Position numbers and translations under genes: made by a program
The notes under the pieces: generated by a model
Told to the model about the DNA's origin: nothing
The model's database searches: none
Seen by the model: the letters and a program-made list of their open reading frames with translations, nothing else
In this document: positions 18,184 to 27,112 of the stretch, piece by piece
How the letters are laid out: each line of letters starts with the position of its first letter
Position numbering within the stretch: the first letter of the stretch is position 1
Assembly (NCBI GenBank): GCA_965222335.1
Contig: OZ244944.1
Coordinates: 2,108,001-2,172,000 of the forward strand
Origin: G965222335 sp965222335
GTDB lineage: Bacteria; Pseudomonadota; Gammaproteobacteria; Pseudomonadales; Halieaceae
DNA: 64,000 bases
Direction of reading: 5' to 3'

Positions 18184-19476
18184 CTAGCGGCGCCTGACGA
18201 GGCGCGCGAAATACAGTCCATCCGGACCGTCCTGCGCGGGCAGGAGCTGGCGCCCGTGGCTGCGCGGCTGCCCCCACTGCCCATCGATTGGCAGTTCCTC
18301 GGCGTCATCGGTGGTGGCAAGGAAGTCGGCGATCACCGCGCTGTTTTCGGCGTCCAGTACCGAGCAGGTCACATAGAGCAGGGTGCCGCCGGGGGCCAGT
18401 AGTGGCCACAGTCCCGCCAGGATTGCACCCTGGCGACGGGCCAGTTGCGCGATGTCTCCCTCGCGGCGCAGGAGCATGATGTCGGGGTGGCGACGGATGA
18501 CCCCGGTGGCGGAACAGGGTGCGTCCACCAGGATGCGCTGGAAGCTCGCCGCCTCGAGTTCCGCCGGGGGCAGCGCCGCGTCTGCCTGCAGCAGGGTGGC
18601 GGCCAGGCCCAGGCGCGAGAGGTTTTCACCCACCCGCTGCAGCCTCGGCGCATCGATATCCAGGGCGATGAGCTCTGCCAGTGCGGGCTGCAGTTCCAGC
18701 AGGTGGCAGGTCTTACCCCCCGGCGCGGCACAGGCATCGAGCACCCGCTCCCCGGGTTCTGCCCCCAGCAGGCCCGCGGCGAGCTGGGCCGCCTCGTCCT
18801 GGACGCTGGCGGCGCCCTGGGCAAAGCCCGGCAGCAGGGCCACGTCCACCGGCTGCTCCAGATACAGGGACTCGGGGCCCAGTGCGCCCGGGTGGCAGGC
18901 AATGTCCGCGGCCTGCAGGCGCCGGGCGTAGTCGGCGGGGCTGCCCTGGCGCCGATTCACCCGCAGGGTCATGGGCGGGCGGGCAGTATTGGCCGCCATG
19001 ATGGCCGGGGCGGCATCGCCCCAGTCCCGCAGCAGGCGACGATAAAGCCATTCCGGGTGGGCCGCCCCGGCCGCGGGCGCCAGCGCCGCCAGCAGGTTGT
19101 CCTGCTCGCGCTGGAAGCGACGCAGGACCGCATTGAGCATGCCCCGGGCCCAGGTCTTGCCCAGGTCGCGGGTTGCCGCCACGGTGCTGGAGACCGCGGC
19201 GTGATCGGGGATTCGCGTTTCGCTGAGCTGGTACAGGCCCACGACCAGCAGTGCGCGCAGGTCCCGGTCCTTGTTGCGCAGCGGTTTGTCCAGCAGGTCC
19301 TGGCCCAGTGCGTCGAGGCGCGCCCAGGCGCGCAGGCTGCCGTAGCAAAGCTGCTGCAGCAGGGCCCGGTCCCGCTCTTTGACCTGCTCAAGTTGGGCCG
19401 GCAGGACCTCGGCAAGGGAGTCGCCGGCGAGCACCGCCGCCAGGGCGGTGGCGGCCGCGGCGCGGCAGTCGCGCAT
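18184..19476 (-). CDS. rsmB: 16S rRNA (cytosine-967-C5)-methyltransferase RsmB
   Basis: 430 residues: N-terminal NusB-like RNA-binding domain (~1-140) and a SAM-dependent methyltransferase domain with VLDACAAPGGKTCHLLEL (SAM site), DAPCSATG (catalytic motif IV cysteine) and VTCSVL (motif VI cysteine). Its ATG shares one base with the fmt stop (TGATG), indicating translational coupling. Methylates C967 of 16S rRNA. Confidence 0.96.
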   Translation of the reverse strand: MRDCRAAAATALAAVLAGDSLAEVLPAQLEQVKERDRALLQQLCYGSLRAWARLDALGQDLLDKPLRNKDRDLRALLVVGLYQLSETRIPDHAAVSSTVAATRDLGKTWARGMLNAVLRRFQREQDNLLAALAPAAGAAHPEWLYRRLLRDWGDAAPAIMAANTARPPMTLRVNRRQGSPADYARRLQAADIACHPGALGPESLYLEQPVDVALLPGFAQGAASVQDEAAQLAAGLLGAEPGERVLDACAAPGGKTCHLLELQPALAELIALDIDAPRLQRVGENLSRLGLAATLLQADAALPPAELEAASFQRILVDAPCSATGVIRRHPDIMLLRREGDIAQLARRQGAILAGLWPLLAPGGTLLYVTCSVLDAENSAVIADFLATTDDAEELPIDGQWGQPRSHGRQLLPAQDGPDGLYFARLVRRR

Positions 19477-20447
19477 CAGGCAGGTTCCACGGGGAGGAAA
19501 CGGGCGCCCACTGCGAACAGGTCACCTCGGGCCTTCAGCAGCTCTGTGACTGGCAGGGCGCGACCGCCCGGCAGTTGCAGTCGGGTCAGGCACAGCTGGC
19601 CATTGCCACAGGCGACCATGATGCCCTGCGAATTGCTGCGGGTAATGGTGCCCGGCGCCGCAGCCTGCTCTACCTCGTCGGGGCCTAGCTGCGCCTGCCA
19701 TATCTTGATGCGTTGCCCCTCCAGGTTGCTGTAACACACGGGGAAGGGGTTGAAGGCGCGCACTGCCCGCTCCAGCTCGGCGGCGGGTCGCTGCCAGTCG
19801 AGGCCTGCCTCGGCCTTGCTGATCTTGCCCGCGTAGGTGGCGAGACTGTCGTCCTGGCGCTCGCCCCGCTGCAGGTGGCCCGGTAGATCCGCGAGCACCT
19901 CGAGCAGGCAGGGTGCGCCCAGTTCCGCCAGGGTATCGTGCAGACTCGCGGCCGTGGTTTCGGGGGAAATGTCGCAGCGGGCCCGGGCCAGCATGGCGCC
20001 GGTATCCAGGCCGGCATCCATCTGCATGATGGTCACACCGGTCTCGGTATCCCCCGCCTCAATGGCTCGCTGGATGGGCGCTGCGCCGCGCCAGCGCGGC
20101 AGCAGGGAGGCGTGGACGTTGAGACAGCCCAGCCTGGGCAGGGCCAGTACCGCCGGGGGCAGGATCAGGCCGTAGGCCACCACCACCAGTGCGTCGGCCT
20201 CCAGCGCGGCGAGTTCCGCGCGGGCGTCCGCGTCCCTGAGGCTGGCCGGCTGATACACCGGGATGTCTGCAGTCCGGGCCAGCTGTTTGACCGGGCTGGC
20301 CTGCAGTTTCTTGCCCCGGCCCGCAGGGCGATCCGGTTGGGTGTACACCGCCACGACATCGTGCTGGCTCTTCAGCAGGGCCTGCAGATGGCGCGCGGCA
20401 AACTCAGGGGTGCCTGCGAAAACCAGGCGCAGGGGGGCGGCGGGCAC
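19476..20447 (-). CDS. fmt: Methionyl-tRNA formyltransferase
   Basis: 323 residues. LRLVFAGTPEFAARHLQALL at the N terminus (Rossmann fold), NVHASLLPRWRGAAPIQRAI containing the SLLP signature with the catalytic Asn/His, and a C-terminal OB-like domain. Starts with GTG 3 bases after the def stop. Formylates initiator Met-tRNA with 10-formyl-THF. Confidence 0.97.
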   Translation of the reverse strand: MPAAPLRLVFAGTPEFAARHLQALLKSQHDVVAVYTQPDRPAGRGKKLQASPVKQLARTADIPVYQPASLRDADARAELAALEADALVVVAYGLILPPAVLALPRLGCLNVHASLLPRWRGAAPIQRAIEAGDTETGVTIMQMDAGLDTGAMLARARCDISPETTAASLHDTLAELGAPCLLEVLADLPGHLQRGERQDDSLATYAGKISKAEAGLDWQRPAAELERAVRAFNPFPVCYSNLEGQRIKIWQAQLGPDEVEQAAAPGTITRSNSQGIMVACGNGQLCLTRLQLPGGRALPVTELLKARGDLFAVGARFLPVEPA

Positions 20448-20450
20448 CGG

Positions 20451-20957
20451 TCAGGCTCGCCGACGCTGGTCTTTTTCCAGCTTCTTGCGAATCCGCGTGC
20501 GTTTCAGGGGGGAGATGTAGTCGACAAACAGTTTGCCATCGAGGTGATCGATCTCGTGCTGCAGGCAGATAGCCAACAGCCCCTCCAGTTCCCGGGTAAA
20601 GGACTGGCCATCGCGATCCATCGCCCTGACCTCGACCCGGCGGGGCCGGTTGACGGTTTCAAAGAAGCCGGGCACCGAGAGACAGCCCTCGTCGTACTCG
20701 CCCAGTTCGGGGTCCAGCACCGTGACCTCGGGGTTGATAAACACCAGCGGCTCGCTGCGATCTTCGCTGACGTCAATCACCAGCAGGCGCTCGTGGACAT
20801 TAACCTGCGTGGCGGCGAGGCCGATGCCGGGGGCGTCGTACATGGTCTCGAACATGTCGTCGATCAGCTGGCGCGTGGCGTCATTAACCTCGGTTACCGG
20901 CCTGGCGACGGTGCGCAGGCGTGGATCGGGGAATTCGAGAATGTCGAGTTTTGCCAT
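20451..20957 (-). CDS. def: Peptide deformylase
   Basis: 168 residues, taken from the ATG at 20957 (MAKLDILEFPDPRLR, the usual N terminus); the frame remains open to 21035 but that extension is not conserved-looking. All three catalytic motifs are present: GIGLAATQV, EGCLSVP (metal Cys) and QHEIDHLDG (two metal His and catalytic Glu). Removes the N-formyl group from nascent proteins. First gene of the def-fmt-rsmB-trkA-trkH run. Confidence 0.97.
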   Translation of the reverse strand: MAKLDILEFPDPRLRTVARPVTEVNDATRQLIDDMFETMYDAPGIGLAATQVNVHERLLVIDVSEDRSEPLVFINPEVTVLDPELGEYDEGCLSVPGFFETVNRPRRVEVRAMDRDGQSFTRELEGLLAICLQHEIDHLDGKLFVDYISPLKRTRIRKKLEKDQRRRA

Positions 20958-21049
20958 CAGATTCCTGGAGATTTGGGGCCAAGTCAGCCGAAAGTGAATT
21001 AATAACATTTGCTCTTGCCAGTGGCGGATCGCCACCGCAAACTGTGTTA

Positions 21050-21055
21050 ATTATA
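21050..21055 (-). promoter_or_regulatory. -10 box for the def operon
   Basis: Reads TATAAT on the minus strand about 93 bases before the def ATG, in the 276-base divergent region shared with the LysM gene. The -35 match is poor. The rest of 20958-21233 shows only a small TGGCG/CGCCA hairpin and no further clear signal. Confidence 0.45.
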
Positions 21056-21233
21056 CATCCGCGATCCAGTGACTGCCCAGCGCCGGCGGGGCTTGTCCGG
21101 CCAGGGACAGCTTGGCCATTTTGGACGAAAGCGGGCGCGGACGGACGTGGGGGAGCTGCTATGCTGATGGCATGCAGCGCGTTGCGCGGACTTGGGGCGC
21201 GCAATAATAACAAGGCCAGGCAGGGACAGGACA

Positions 21234-22262
21234 ATGAGCACACGGGTACTTTCGGGACTGCTTTTGCTAGTCACACTGCTGCTGGGGACACTGGCCCAGG
21301 CGCAGGTGGAACTCAATGACGACTTGCCGGAGACCTACATCGTCAAGAAAGGGGACACCCTCTGGGGCATCTCCGGGATGTATCTGCAGAAGCCCTGGCT
21401 GTGGCCGGAACTGTGGGACGTCAACCCGCAGATCAACAACCCGCACCTGATTTACCCTGGCGATGAACTCTACCTGGTTTGGGTGGACGGCCAGCCGAGA
21501 TTGCGCATGCGTCGCGGCGACATGAAACTGACGCCCGAGATGCGCGTCAGTCCCCTGGACCTTGCGATCCCGGCGATTCCGCTGGACCAGATCGGCGCCT
21601 TCCTCCTGCGCCACCGGATTCTCGATGCCGGTGAGCTGAACAACTCCGCCTACGTGGTGGCTGGCAGCCAGGGTCACCTGATCAGCGCCCCGGGTGACCT
21701 CGTCTTTGGCCGCGGCCCCTTCCCCGACGGCGAACGCGCCTACGGTATTTTCCGCGCCGGTGAGGCCTACCGCGACCCGATTACCAACGAACTGCTGGGC
21801 TATCAGGCCCAGGACATCGGCAGTGCCCGCCTGCTCAGTAGCAACCGCGACGAGGTCACGGAGCTGGAGATTACCCGGGTCACCGAAGAAGTGCGCATCG
21901 CCGACCGCCTGCTGCCGAACGAGGAGCGCATCCTTGATGCCACCTTCTATCCCAGGGCCCCGGAGCAGGAGATTGTCGACGGCTTCATGATTGCGGTCGA
22001 CGGGGGAGTGACCCAGATTGGCACCACCGATATCGTGGTCCTCAACCGCGGCCTGCGTGACGGCCTTGAGATCGGCCACGTCCTGGCGATCTACCAAACC
22101 GGCGAGCTGGTATTCGACAAAGTGGCGCGCAACAACGTGCTGCTGCCGGATGTGCGCGCCGGACTGCTGATGGTCTTCGAATCTTTCGAGAAGGCCAGCT
22201 ACGGTGTCGTGTTAAAGGCCAGTCATCCGCTCAAGGTCGGGGACAAGGTGAAGAACCCCTGA
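21234..22262 (+). CDS. LysM-domain exported protein
   Basis: 342 residues from the ATG at 21234 (a TTG further upstream at 21192 is less likely, since the signal peptide begins at 21234). A signal peptide ends near LAQAQ; one LysM domain (~30-80, YIVKKGDTLWGISGMYL ... INNPHLIYPGDELYL) binds peptidoglycan; the remaining ~250 residues have a conserved beta-rich character of unknown role. The homolog in Pseudomonas occupies the same place between def and dprA. Predicted periplasmic. Confidence 0.9.
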   Translation: MSTRVLSGLLLLVTLLLGTLAQAQVELNDDLPETYIVKKGDTLWGISGMYLQKPWLWPELWDVNPQINNPHLIYPGDELYLVWVDGQPRLRMRRGDMKLTPEMRVSPLDLAIPAIPLDQIGAFLLRHRILDAGELNNSAYVVAGSQGHLISAPGDLVFGRGPFPDGERAYGIFRAGEAYRDPITNELLGYQAQDIGSARLLSSNRDEVTELEITRVTEEVRIADRLLPNEERILDATFYPRAPEQEIVDGFMIAVDGGVTQIGTTDIVVLNRGLRDGLEIGHVLAIYQTGELVFDKVARNNVLLPDVRAGLLMVFESFEKASYGVVLKASHPLKVGDKVKNP

Positions 22263-22287
22263 TTTCTTAACGCGGCCCAGGCCGCCC

Positions 22288-22304
22288 CGGGCAGGAAGCC
22301 CGGC
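22288..22304 (+). terminator. Hairpin after the LysM gene
   Basis: CCGGGC, loop AGGAA, GCCCGG: a 6-bp stem 26 bases past the stop. No T tract follows, so only a weak terminator candidate before dprA. Confidence 0.3.
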
Positions 22305-22342
22305 TGGCACGGACCACAAAAACGACTGCGAATGCGTCAAGG

Positions 22343-23473
22343 ATGACGGTGATGGCAGTGACTACGACGGCCCGCAAGTGTCTGCTGCTGCAGACCCTCC
22401 CCGCATTGCCCGATGCCCTCCTCTGCGCCCTGCTGCGCGAGAGCGGTGGCGTGGAAGGGCTGTGGTCCTCACCCCGCGCACTGTGGCGGCGCCTCGGCGC
22501 CCCGCCGGAGCTCTGGCAGCAATTTGAGCGCCTGCGCCGCACTGGCAGGGCACCCCCGGGCGGCCCTGACGTTACCGCCCAGGAGGCCAGCCTGGAAACC
22601 AGCGGGGCGCAGGTAGTGGCGCTGACAGATGCCGATTACCCGCCCCTGCTCGCCACTATCCACGACCCCCCGCCCCTGCTCTACGTGCGTGGCGATGTCG
22701 CCCGGCTGGCGTTCCCGCAGCTGGCCATTGTCGGCAGCCGTCGGGCCAGCAGTGATGGCCTGCGGGCGGCGCGGGCGTTCGCGGCCGCGGCGGCGGGCAC
22801 GGGCCTCACCGTGACCAGTGGCCTGGCCCTGGGCATCGACGGGGCTGCCCACCGCGCCGCGCTCTCTGCCGGCGGTGCCAGCGTCGGGGTGATGGCGACC
22901 GGCATCGACCGCCTCTATCCCCGGCGCCACCGGGATCTGGCGGAAGCCCTCCTCGCGACCGGCTGTGTGGTGACCGAATTCCCGCCCGGCAGCGCACCGC
23001 TACGGGAGAATTTTCCCCGCCGCAACCGGATCATCAGTGGTCTGGCGCTGGGCGTGCTGGTGGTCGAGGCGGCCCTGCCCAGCGGTTCGCTGATTACCGC
23101 CGGTACCGCGCTGGACCAGGGGCGGGAGGTTTTTGCCCTGCCCTGGTCGCTGTACCACCCCGCCGGCGGTGGCTGCCTGCGGCTGCTGCGGGACGGTGCG
23201 ATCCTGGTTCAGGATATCGCGGACATCGTCGCGTGCCTGGGGCCGATGGTCGACCTGCAGCGCAGCCTGAGCTTGCCGCAGGCTGCGGCAGTGCCACCCG
23301 CGCCAGACTCGCCGCGGGAGTGCCTGCTGCAGCTCGTGGGCGACGGGCGGGTCACCGCAGAGCAGCTGGCTGAGGACAGCGCCCTGCCCCCGGCCCGGGT
23401 GGAGGCGCTGCTTTCGGAGCTGGAAATCGAGGGCCTGTTGCGCCTCGGCCCGGGTGGCTACGCCCGTGCCTGA
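22343..23473 (+). CDS. dprA: DNA-processing protein DprA
   Basis: 376 residues: N-terminal SAM-like helical region; Rossmann-like DprA core (~115-325) with IVGSRRASSDG, TSGLALGIDGAAHRAAL, GVMATGIDRLYPRRH and FPRRNRIISGLALGVLVVEAA; and a C-terminal winged-helix domain (~330-376). Loads RecA on incoming single-stranded DNA during natural transformation. Start could be 22343 or the second ATG at 22352. Confidence 0.93.
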   Translation: MTVMAVTTTARKCLLLQTLPALPDALLCALLRESGGVEGLWSSPRALWRRLGAPPELWQQFERLRRTGRAPPGGPDVTAQEASLETSGAQVVALTDADYPPLLATIHDPPPLLYVRGDVARLAFPQLAIVGSRRASSDGLRAARAFAAAAAGTGLTVTSGLALGIDGAAHRAALSAGGASVGVMATGIDRLYPRRHRDLAEALLATGCVVTEFPPGSAPLRENFPRRNRIISGLALGVLVVEAALPSGSLITAGTALDQGREVFALPWSLYHPAGGGCLRLLRDGAILVQDIADIVACLGPMVDLQRSLSLPQAAAVPPAPDSPRECLLQLVGDGRVTAEQLAEDSALPPARVEALLSELEIEGLLRLGPGGYARA

Positions 23474-23490
23474 CCCCGCCTTTGCGGGGT
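23473..23490 (+). terminator. Stem-loop at the dprA stop codon
   Basis: ACCCCGC, loop CTTT, GCGGGGT: a perfect 7-bp stem beginning at the last base of the dprA TGA. No downstream T run, so it is either a weak terminator or a 3'-end stabiliser. Confidence 0.4.
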
Positions 23491-23508
23491 GCACCCGGCA
23501 GGCCTCCC

Positions 23509-23536
23509 TTGCCAAGCCTGCGGCACTTGGTTAAAT
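23509..23536 (+). promoter_or_regulatory. Putative promoter of purE-tsaC
   Basis: TTGCCA (23509-23514), 16-base spacer, TTAAAT (23531-23536), about 50 bases before the purE ATG. Confidence 0.4.
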
Positions 23537-23588
23537 TCGCGGTCCTTTACTGGCCCGGGCGACCGGGCCGCAGCAGCGGAGTGCAGCA

Positions 23589-24092
23589 ATGAGTAAGCCC
23601 TTTGTCGGCATTGTCATGGGATCAGATTCCGATCTTCCGGTCATGGAAGCAAGTTTTGGTGTCCTGCGGGCCTTTGGTGTCCCCTTTGAAGCCCGGATTA
23701 CTTCGGCCCACCGTACCCCCGAGGTGACCAAGGAGTACATCAAGGACGCGGAGTCCCGCGGCTGTGCCGTGTTTATCGCCGCGGCGGGTATGGCGGCCCA
23801 CCTGGCGGGCGCGGTCTCTGCCGCGACCGTGAAGCCGGTCATCGGGGTGCCGATGAATGCCAGCCTGGATGGCCTGGACGCGCTCCTGTCCACCGTGCAG
23901 ATGCCCGCGGGCATCCCGGTTGCAAGCGTGGCGATCGGCAAGGCGGGGGCCAAGAACGCGGCCTATCTCGCGACCCAGATTCTCGCCGTGGAAGATGCCG
24001 AACTGGCCACCAAACTGCGCGACGAGCGCGCGGCCAACGCCGAGAAAATCCGGCAGAAAGACGCCGAGCTGCAGCAATCGTTGCAGGCTTGA
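23589..24092 (+). CDS. purE: N5-carboxyaminoimidazole ribonucleotide mutase PurE
   Basis: 167 residues with the class I PurE signatures GSDSDLPVME, SAHRTPE and AAGMAAHLAGAVSA. Converts N5-CAIR to CAIR in purine synthesis. No purK follows; instead tsaC overlaps its stop codon, so the usual purEK pairing is broken here. Confidence 0.96.
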   Translation: MSKPFVGIVMGSDSDLPVMEASFGVLRAFGVPFEARITSAHRTPEVTKEYIKDAESRGCAVFIAAAGMAAHLAGAVSAATVKPVIGVPMNASLDGLDALLSTVQMPAGIPVASVAIGKAGAKNAAYLATQILAVEDAELATKLRDERAANAEKIRQKDAELQQSLQA

Positions 24093-24655
24093 ACCCCGGC
24101 GCGCACAGCCCGCGACTGGCCGCGGCGATCCGCGCCCTGGCGGCGGGAGGCGTGGTCGCCTGCCCCACCGAGGCGGTCTGGGGCCTGAGCTGCGACCCGG
24201 ACAATCCCGAGGCGGTGGCGCGGCTGCTGGCGCTGAAACAGCGGCCCGTGAGCAAGGGCCTGATCCTGGTCGCCGCGGCAGAGAGTGAGTTCGCCGCCCT
24301 GCTGGCGCCACTCACGGATGCCCAGCGCCACAAGCTGTCCCTGTCCTGGCCGGGCCCCACCACCTGGCTGGTGCCCCACCGGGAGCTGGTGCCCGACTGG
24401 ATCCACGGCGGCAGTGATCGCGTGGCCCTGCGGGTCACGGCGCATGCGGGCCTTGCCCGCCTGTGTGCCGCCTGGGGCGGGCCGCTGGTGTCCACCTCGG
24501 CCAACCCCGCCGGGTCCCAGGCGCCGCGGGCGGGCTTCCAGGTGCAGCGCTACTTCGGTGCGGACCTGGATGCGCTGCTGCCCGGTGCGGTGGGCGGGGC
24601 GGAGCGTCCCACGGTGATTCGCGACCTGGTAAACGACCAAATAATTCGATCCTGA
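24089..24655 (+). CDS. tsaC: Threonylcarbamoyl-AMP synthase TsaC (YrdC/RimN)
   Basis: 188 residues. Starts with TTG overlapping the purE TGA by 3 bases (TTGA), and no better start lies near. YrdC-domain motifs: CPTEAVWGLSCDP, LKQRPVSKGLIL and STSANPAG. Makes threonylcarbamoyl-AMP for the t6A37 tRNA modification. The same gene follows dprA in Pseudomonas. Confidence 0.93.
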   Translation: MNPGAHSPRLAAAIRALAAGGVVACPTEAVWGLSCDPDNPEAVARLLALKQRPVSKGLILVAAAESEFAALLAPLTDAQRHKLSLSWPGPTTWLVPHRELVPDWIHGGSDRVALRVTAHAGLARLCAAWGGPLVSTSANPAGSQAPRAGFQVQRYFGADLDALLPGAVGGAERPTVIRDLVNDQIIRS

Positions 24656-24669
24656 GCGGCCCCTGCGCG

Positions 24670-24675
24670 TATAAT
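24670..24675 (+). promoter_or_regulatory. -10 box of hemF
   Basis: A perfect TATAAT 25 bases before the ATG at 24701. It overlaps a further upstream in-frame ATG at 24674, which therefore cannot be the start if this box is used. The -35 is weak. Confidence 0.55.
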
Positions 24676-24700
24676 GCGGCGCCAGTGTTGGACACCGGCA

Positions 24701-25618
24701 ATGCCTCATATGGATATTGAAGCAGTAAAGGCTTACCTGCTGCAGCTACAGCAGTCGATCTGCGACAGCCTCGCGGCAGAAGATGGCGAGGCGGAGTTTA
24801 TCGTCGACGAGTGGCAGCGCGCGGAAGGCGGCGGCGGACGCAGCCGGGTGCTCACAGACGGCGCGGTATTCGAGAAAGCCGGGGTCAACTTCTCCCACGT
24901 CACCGGCAGCAGCCTGCCCGCCTCCGCCAGCGCCGCGCGACCCGAACTGGCGGGCCGCAGCTTCCAGGCGATGGGCGTGTCGCTGGTCATTCACCCCCGC
25001 AACCCCCATGTCCCGACCTCCCATGCCAACGTGCGCCTGTTCGTGGCGGAAAAGCCCGGCGAGGAGCCGGTGTGGTGGTTTGGCGGCGGCTACGACCTGA
25101 CGCCCTACTACGGCAATCGCGAGGACTGTCGCCACTGGCACCAGGTGGCACACGACGCCTGTGAACCCTTCGGCGACGAGGTCTACCCCCGGTTCAAAAC
25201 CTGGTGCGATGAATATTTTTACCTGCGCCATCGGGACGAGCCGCGTGGCGTCGGCGGCCTGTTCTTCGATGACCTCAACGAGTGGGATTTCGCCACTACG
25301 TTTGCCTTTATGCGCGCGGTGGGGGATTCCTATATCCCCGCCTACCTGCCGATCGTGCAGCGCCGCCGGGATACCCCCTACGGTGAGGCGGAGCGCCAGT
25401 TCCAGCTCTATCGCCGGGGCCGCTACGTCGAATTCAACCTGGTGTTTGACCGTGGCACCCTGTTCGGCCTGCAATCCGGGGGGCGCACCGAGGCCATTCT
25501 CATGTCGCTGCCGCCCCTGGTGCGCTGGGAATACGACTATCGCCCTGAGCCGGGGAGCGCAGAGGCTGAACTGACTGATTACTACCTGCAGCATCGCGAC
25601 TGGCTGCAGGTGTCCTGA
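24701..25618 (+). CDS. hemF: Oxygen-dependent coproporphyrinogen III oxidase
   Basis: 305 residues. Family blocks: GGGGRSRVL, EKAGVNFSHV, MGVSLVIHPRNPHVPTSHAN (catalytic His/Arg region), WWFGGGYDLTPYY, YFYLRHRDEPRGVGGLFFDD and YRRGRYVEFNLVFDRGTLFG. Decarboxylates coproporphyrinogen III to protoporphyrinogen IX with O2. This fits an aerobic organism, and the heme supply serves the cytochromes encoded downstream. Start 24701 or 24710. Confidence 0.97.
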   Translation: MPHMDIEAVKAYLLQLQQSICDSLAAEDGEAEFIVDEWQRAEGGGGRSRVLTDGAVFEKAGVNFSHVTGSSLPASASAARPELAGRSFQAMGVSLVIHPRNPHVPTSHANVRLFVAEKPGEEPVWWFGGGYDLTPYYGNREDCRHWHQVAHDACEPFGDEVYPRFKTWCDEYFYLRHRDEPRGVGGLFFDDLNEWDFATTFAFMRAVGDSYIPAYLPIVQRRRDTPYGEAERQFQLYRRGRYVEFNLVFDRGTLFGLQSGGRTEAILMSLPPLVRWEYDYRPEPGSAEAELTDYYLQHRDWLQVS

Positions 25619-25631
25619 CAGGACCCGGGCA

Positions 25632-26468
25632 ATGAGCACCGACAAATACGCCGTCTTCGGCAACCCGATCAAGCACAGCCGCTCGCCGCAGATTCATGCG
25701 GCCTTCGCCAGCCAGTGTGAGCAGGATATGCGTTACCGGGCGGTGCGCGTCGAGCTCGACGGCTTTGCCGTCGCCGTACGCAATTTTTTCCATGGCGGTG
25801 GCCGCGGTCTCAACGTCACGGTACCGTTCAAGGAAGAGGCCTTCGCCCTGGCGGATGAGACCAGCAGCCGGGCGCGCCGCGCCGCCGCGGTGAATACCCT
25901 CGCCCGGCGCGAGGACGGCAGCCTGTTCGGGGATAATACCGACGGCGTGGGGCTGGTACGCGACATGGTGGCCAACCTGGGCTGGACCCTGCAGGGCCAG
26001 CGGATCCTGGTCCTCGGTGCCGGTGGAGCAGTGCGCGGTGTGCTGGAGCCCCTGCTGCGGGAGCGGCCGGCCAATCTCACCATCGTCAACCGCACCGCCG
26101 CTCGAGCCGAGGTCCTGGCGCAGGAGTTTGCCGGCCTGGGCGAATTGCGCGGCGGCGGCTACGATCTGCTCGAGGCGGACGGCCGGTTCGACCTGCTGAT
26201 CAATGCCACCAGCGCGGGGCTGCAAGGTGAAATGCCGTCGCTTGCGGGCAGCCTGTTGACCGAGCGCAGTTGCTGCTACGACATGGTTTACGGGGCCGAA
26301 CCCACGGTGTTTATGCGCTGGGCCGCTGCCCACGCGGCCTGGGCGGTGGCGGACGGCCTGGGCATGCTGGTGGAGCAGGCGGCCGAGTCTTTTTACTGCT
26401 GGCGGCGGGTGCGACCTGCCACCGGCCCGGTGATCAATCAGCTGCGGCACGCGCTGGCCGCCGCCTGA
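25632..26468 (+). CDS. aroE: Shikimate dehydrogenase
   Basis: 278 residues. Substrate-binding domain with FGNPIKHSRSPQIHAAF and NVTVPFKEEAF (catalytic Lys), DNTDGVGL, and the NADP-binding loop VLGAGGAVRGVL. Reduces 3-dehydroshikimate in aromatic amino acid synthesis. Starts 13 bases after hemF. Its TGA directly abuts the stop of the convergent gene with no spacer. Confidence 0.97.
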   Translation: MSTDKYAVFGNPIKHSRSPQIHAAFASQCEQDMRYRAVRVELDGFAVAVRNFFHGGGRGLNVTVPFKEEAFALADETSSRARRAAAVNTLARREDGSLFGDNTDGVGLVRDMVANLGWTLQGQRILVLGAGGAVRGVLEPLLRERPANLTIVNRTAARAEVLAQEFAGLGELRGGGYDLLEADGRFDLLINATSAGLQGEMPSLAGSLLTERSCCYDMVYGAEPTVFMRWAAAHAAWAVADGLGMLVEQAAESFYCWRRVRPATGPVINQLRHALAAA

Positions 26469-27035
26469 TCAGCTTGCCGATGCCTCCATTTCCGCGAGGT
26501 GCTGGTCCTTGAGCCGCACATAGTTGTCGGCGCTGTAGCAGAAATAATCCACTTCCGCCGCGCTCAGGGCGCGTATCTCGCGGGCCGGACTGCCCGCGTA
26601 CAGGTAGCCCGTGCGCAGGCGCTTGCCCGGGGTCACCAGGGCCCCCGCGGCGATCACCACCTCGTCCTCGACCACCGCGCCGTCCATGACCACGGCCCCC
26701 ATCCCCACCAGGACGCGGCTGCCCACGGTGCAGCCATGCAGGGTGGCCTGGTGGCCTATGGTGACCTCTTCCCCGATCAGCAGGGGCCAGCCGTCGGGGT
26801 TGTAGGGGCCGGCGTGGGTGATGTGCAGGACGCAGCCGTCCTGGATACTGGTGCGGGCGCCAACCCGGATCCGGTGCATGTCCCCGCGCACTGATGCCTG
26901 GGGCCACACCGAGACGTCGTCGCCCAGTACCACGTCGCCCTGGACCACTGCGCTGGGGTCAATCAGTACTCCGGCACCCAACTCGGGAGAGTGGCCGCCA
27001 AAATCGCGCAGGCTGCTGGCAGTGTAATGTCGCAT
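26469..27035 (-). CDS. Gamma-carbonic-anhydrase-family hexapeptide protein (YrdA-like)
   Basis: 188 residues from the ATG at 27035 (MRHYTASSL); a TTG at 27053 is less likely. Left-handed beta-helix hexapeptide repeats (LIDPSAVVQGDVVLGDDVSVWP, in parts; MGAVVMDGAVVEDEVVI), with metal-site histidines in HITHAG and GHQATLHG. Homologues bind zinc; many lack proven carbonic anhydrase activity. Conserved next to aroE in related genomes. Confidence 0.88.
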   Translation of the reverse strand: MRHYTASSLRDFGGHSPELGAGVLIDPSAVVQGDVVLGDDVSVWPQASVRGDMHRIRVGARTSIQDGCVLHITHAGPYNPDGWPLLIGEEVTIGHQATLHGCTVGSRVLVGMGAVVMDGAVVEDEVVIAAGALVTPGKRLRTGYLYAGSPAREIRALSAAEVDYFCYSADNYVRLKDQHLAEMEASAS

Positions 27036-27112
27036 CAATGTCCCCGCAGGCAAAACTGCTACAATAGCCGCCGGTGAGGCAGCTCGCCACCCCCCTTTAA
27101 CGAGGAGCCAGC

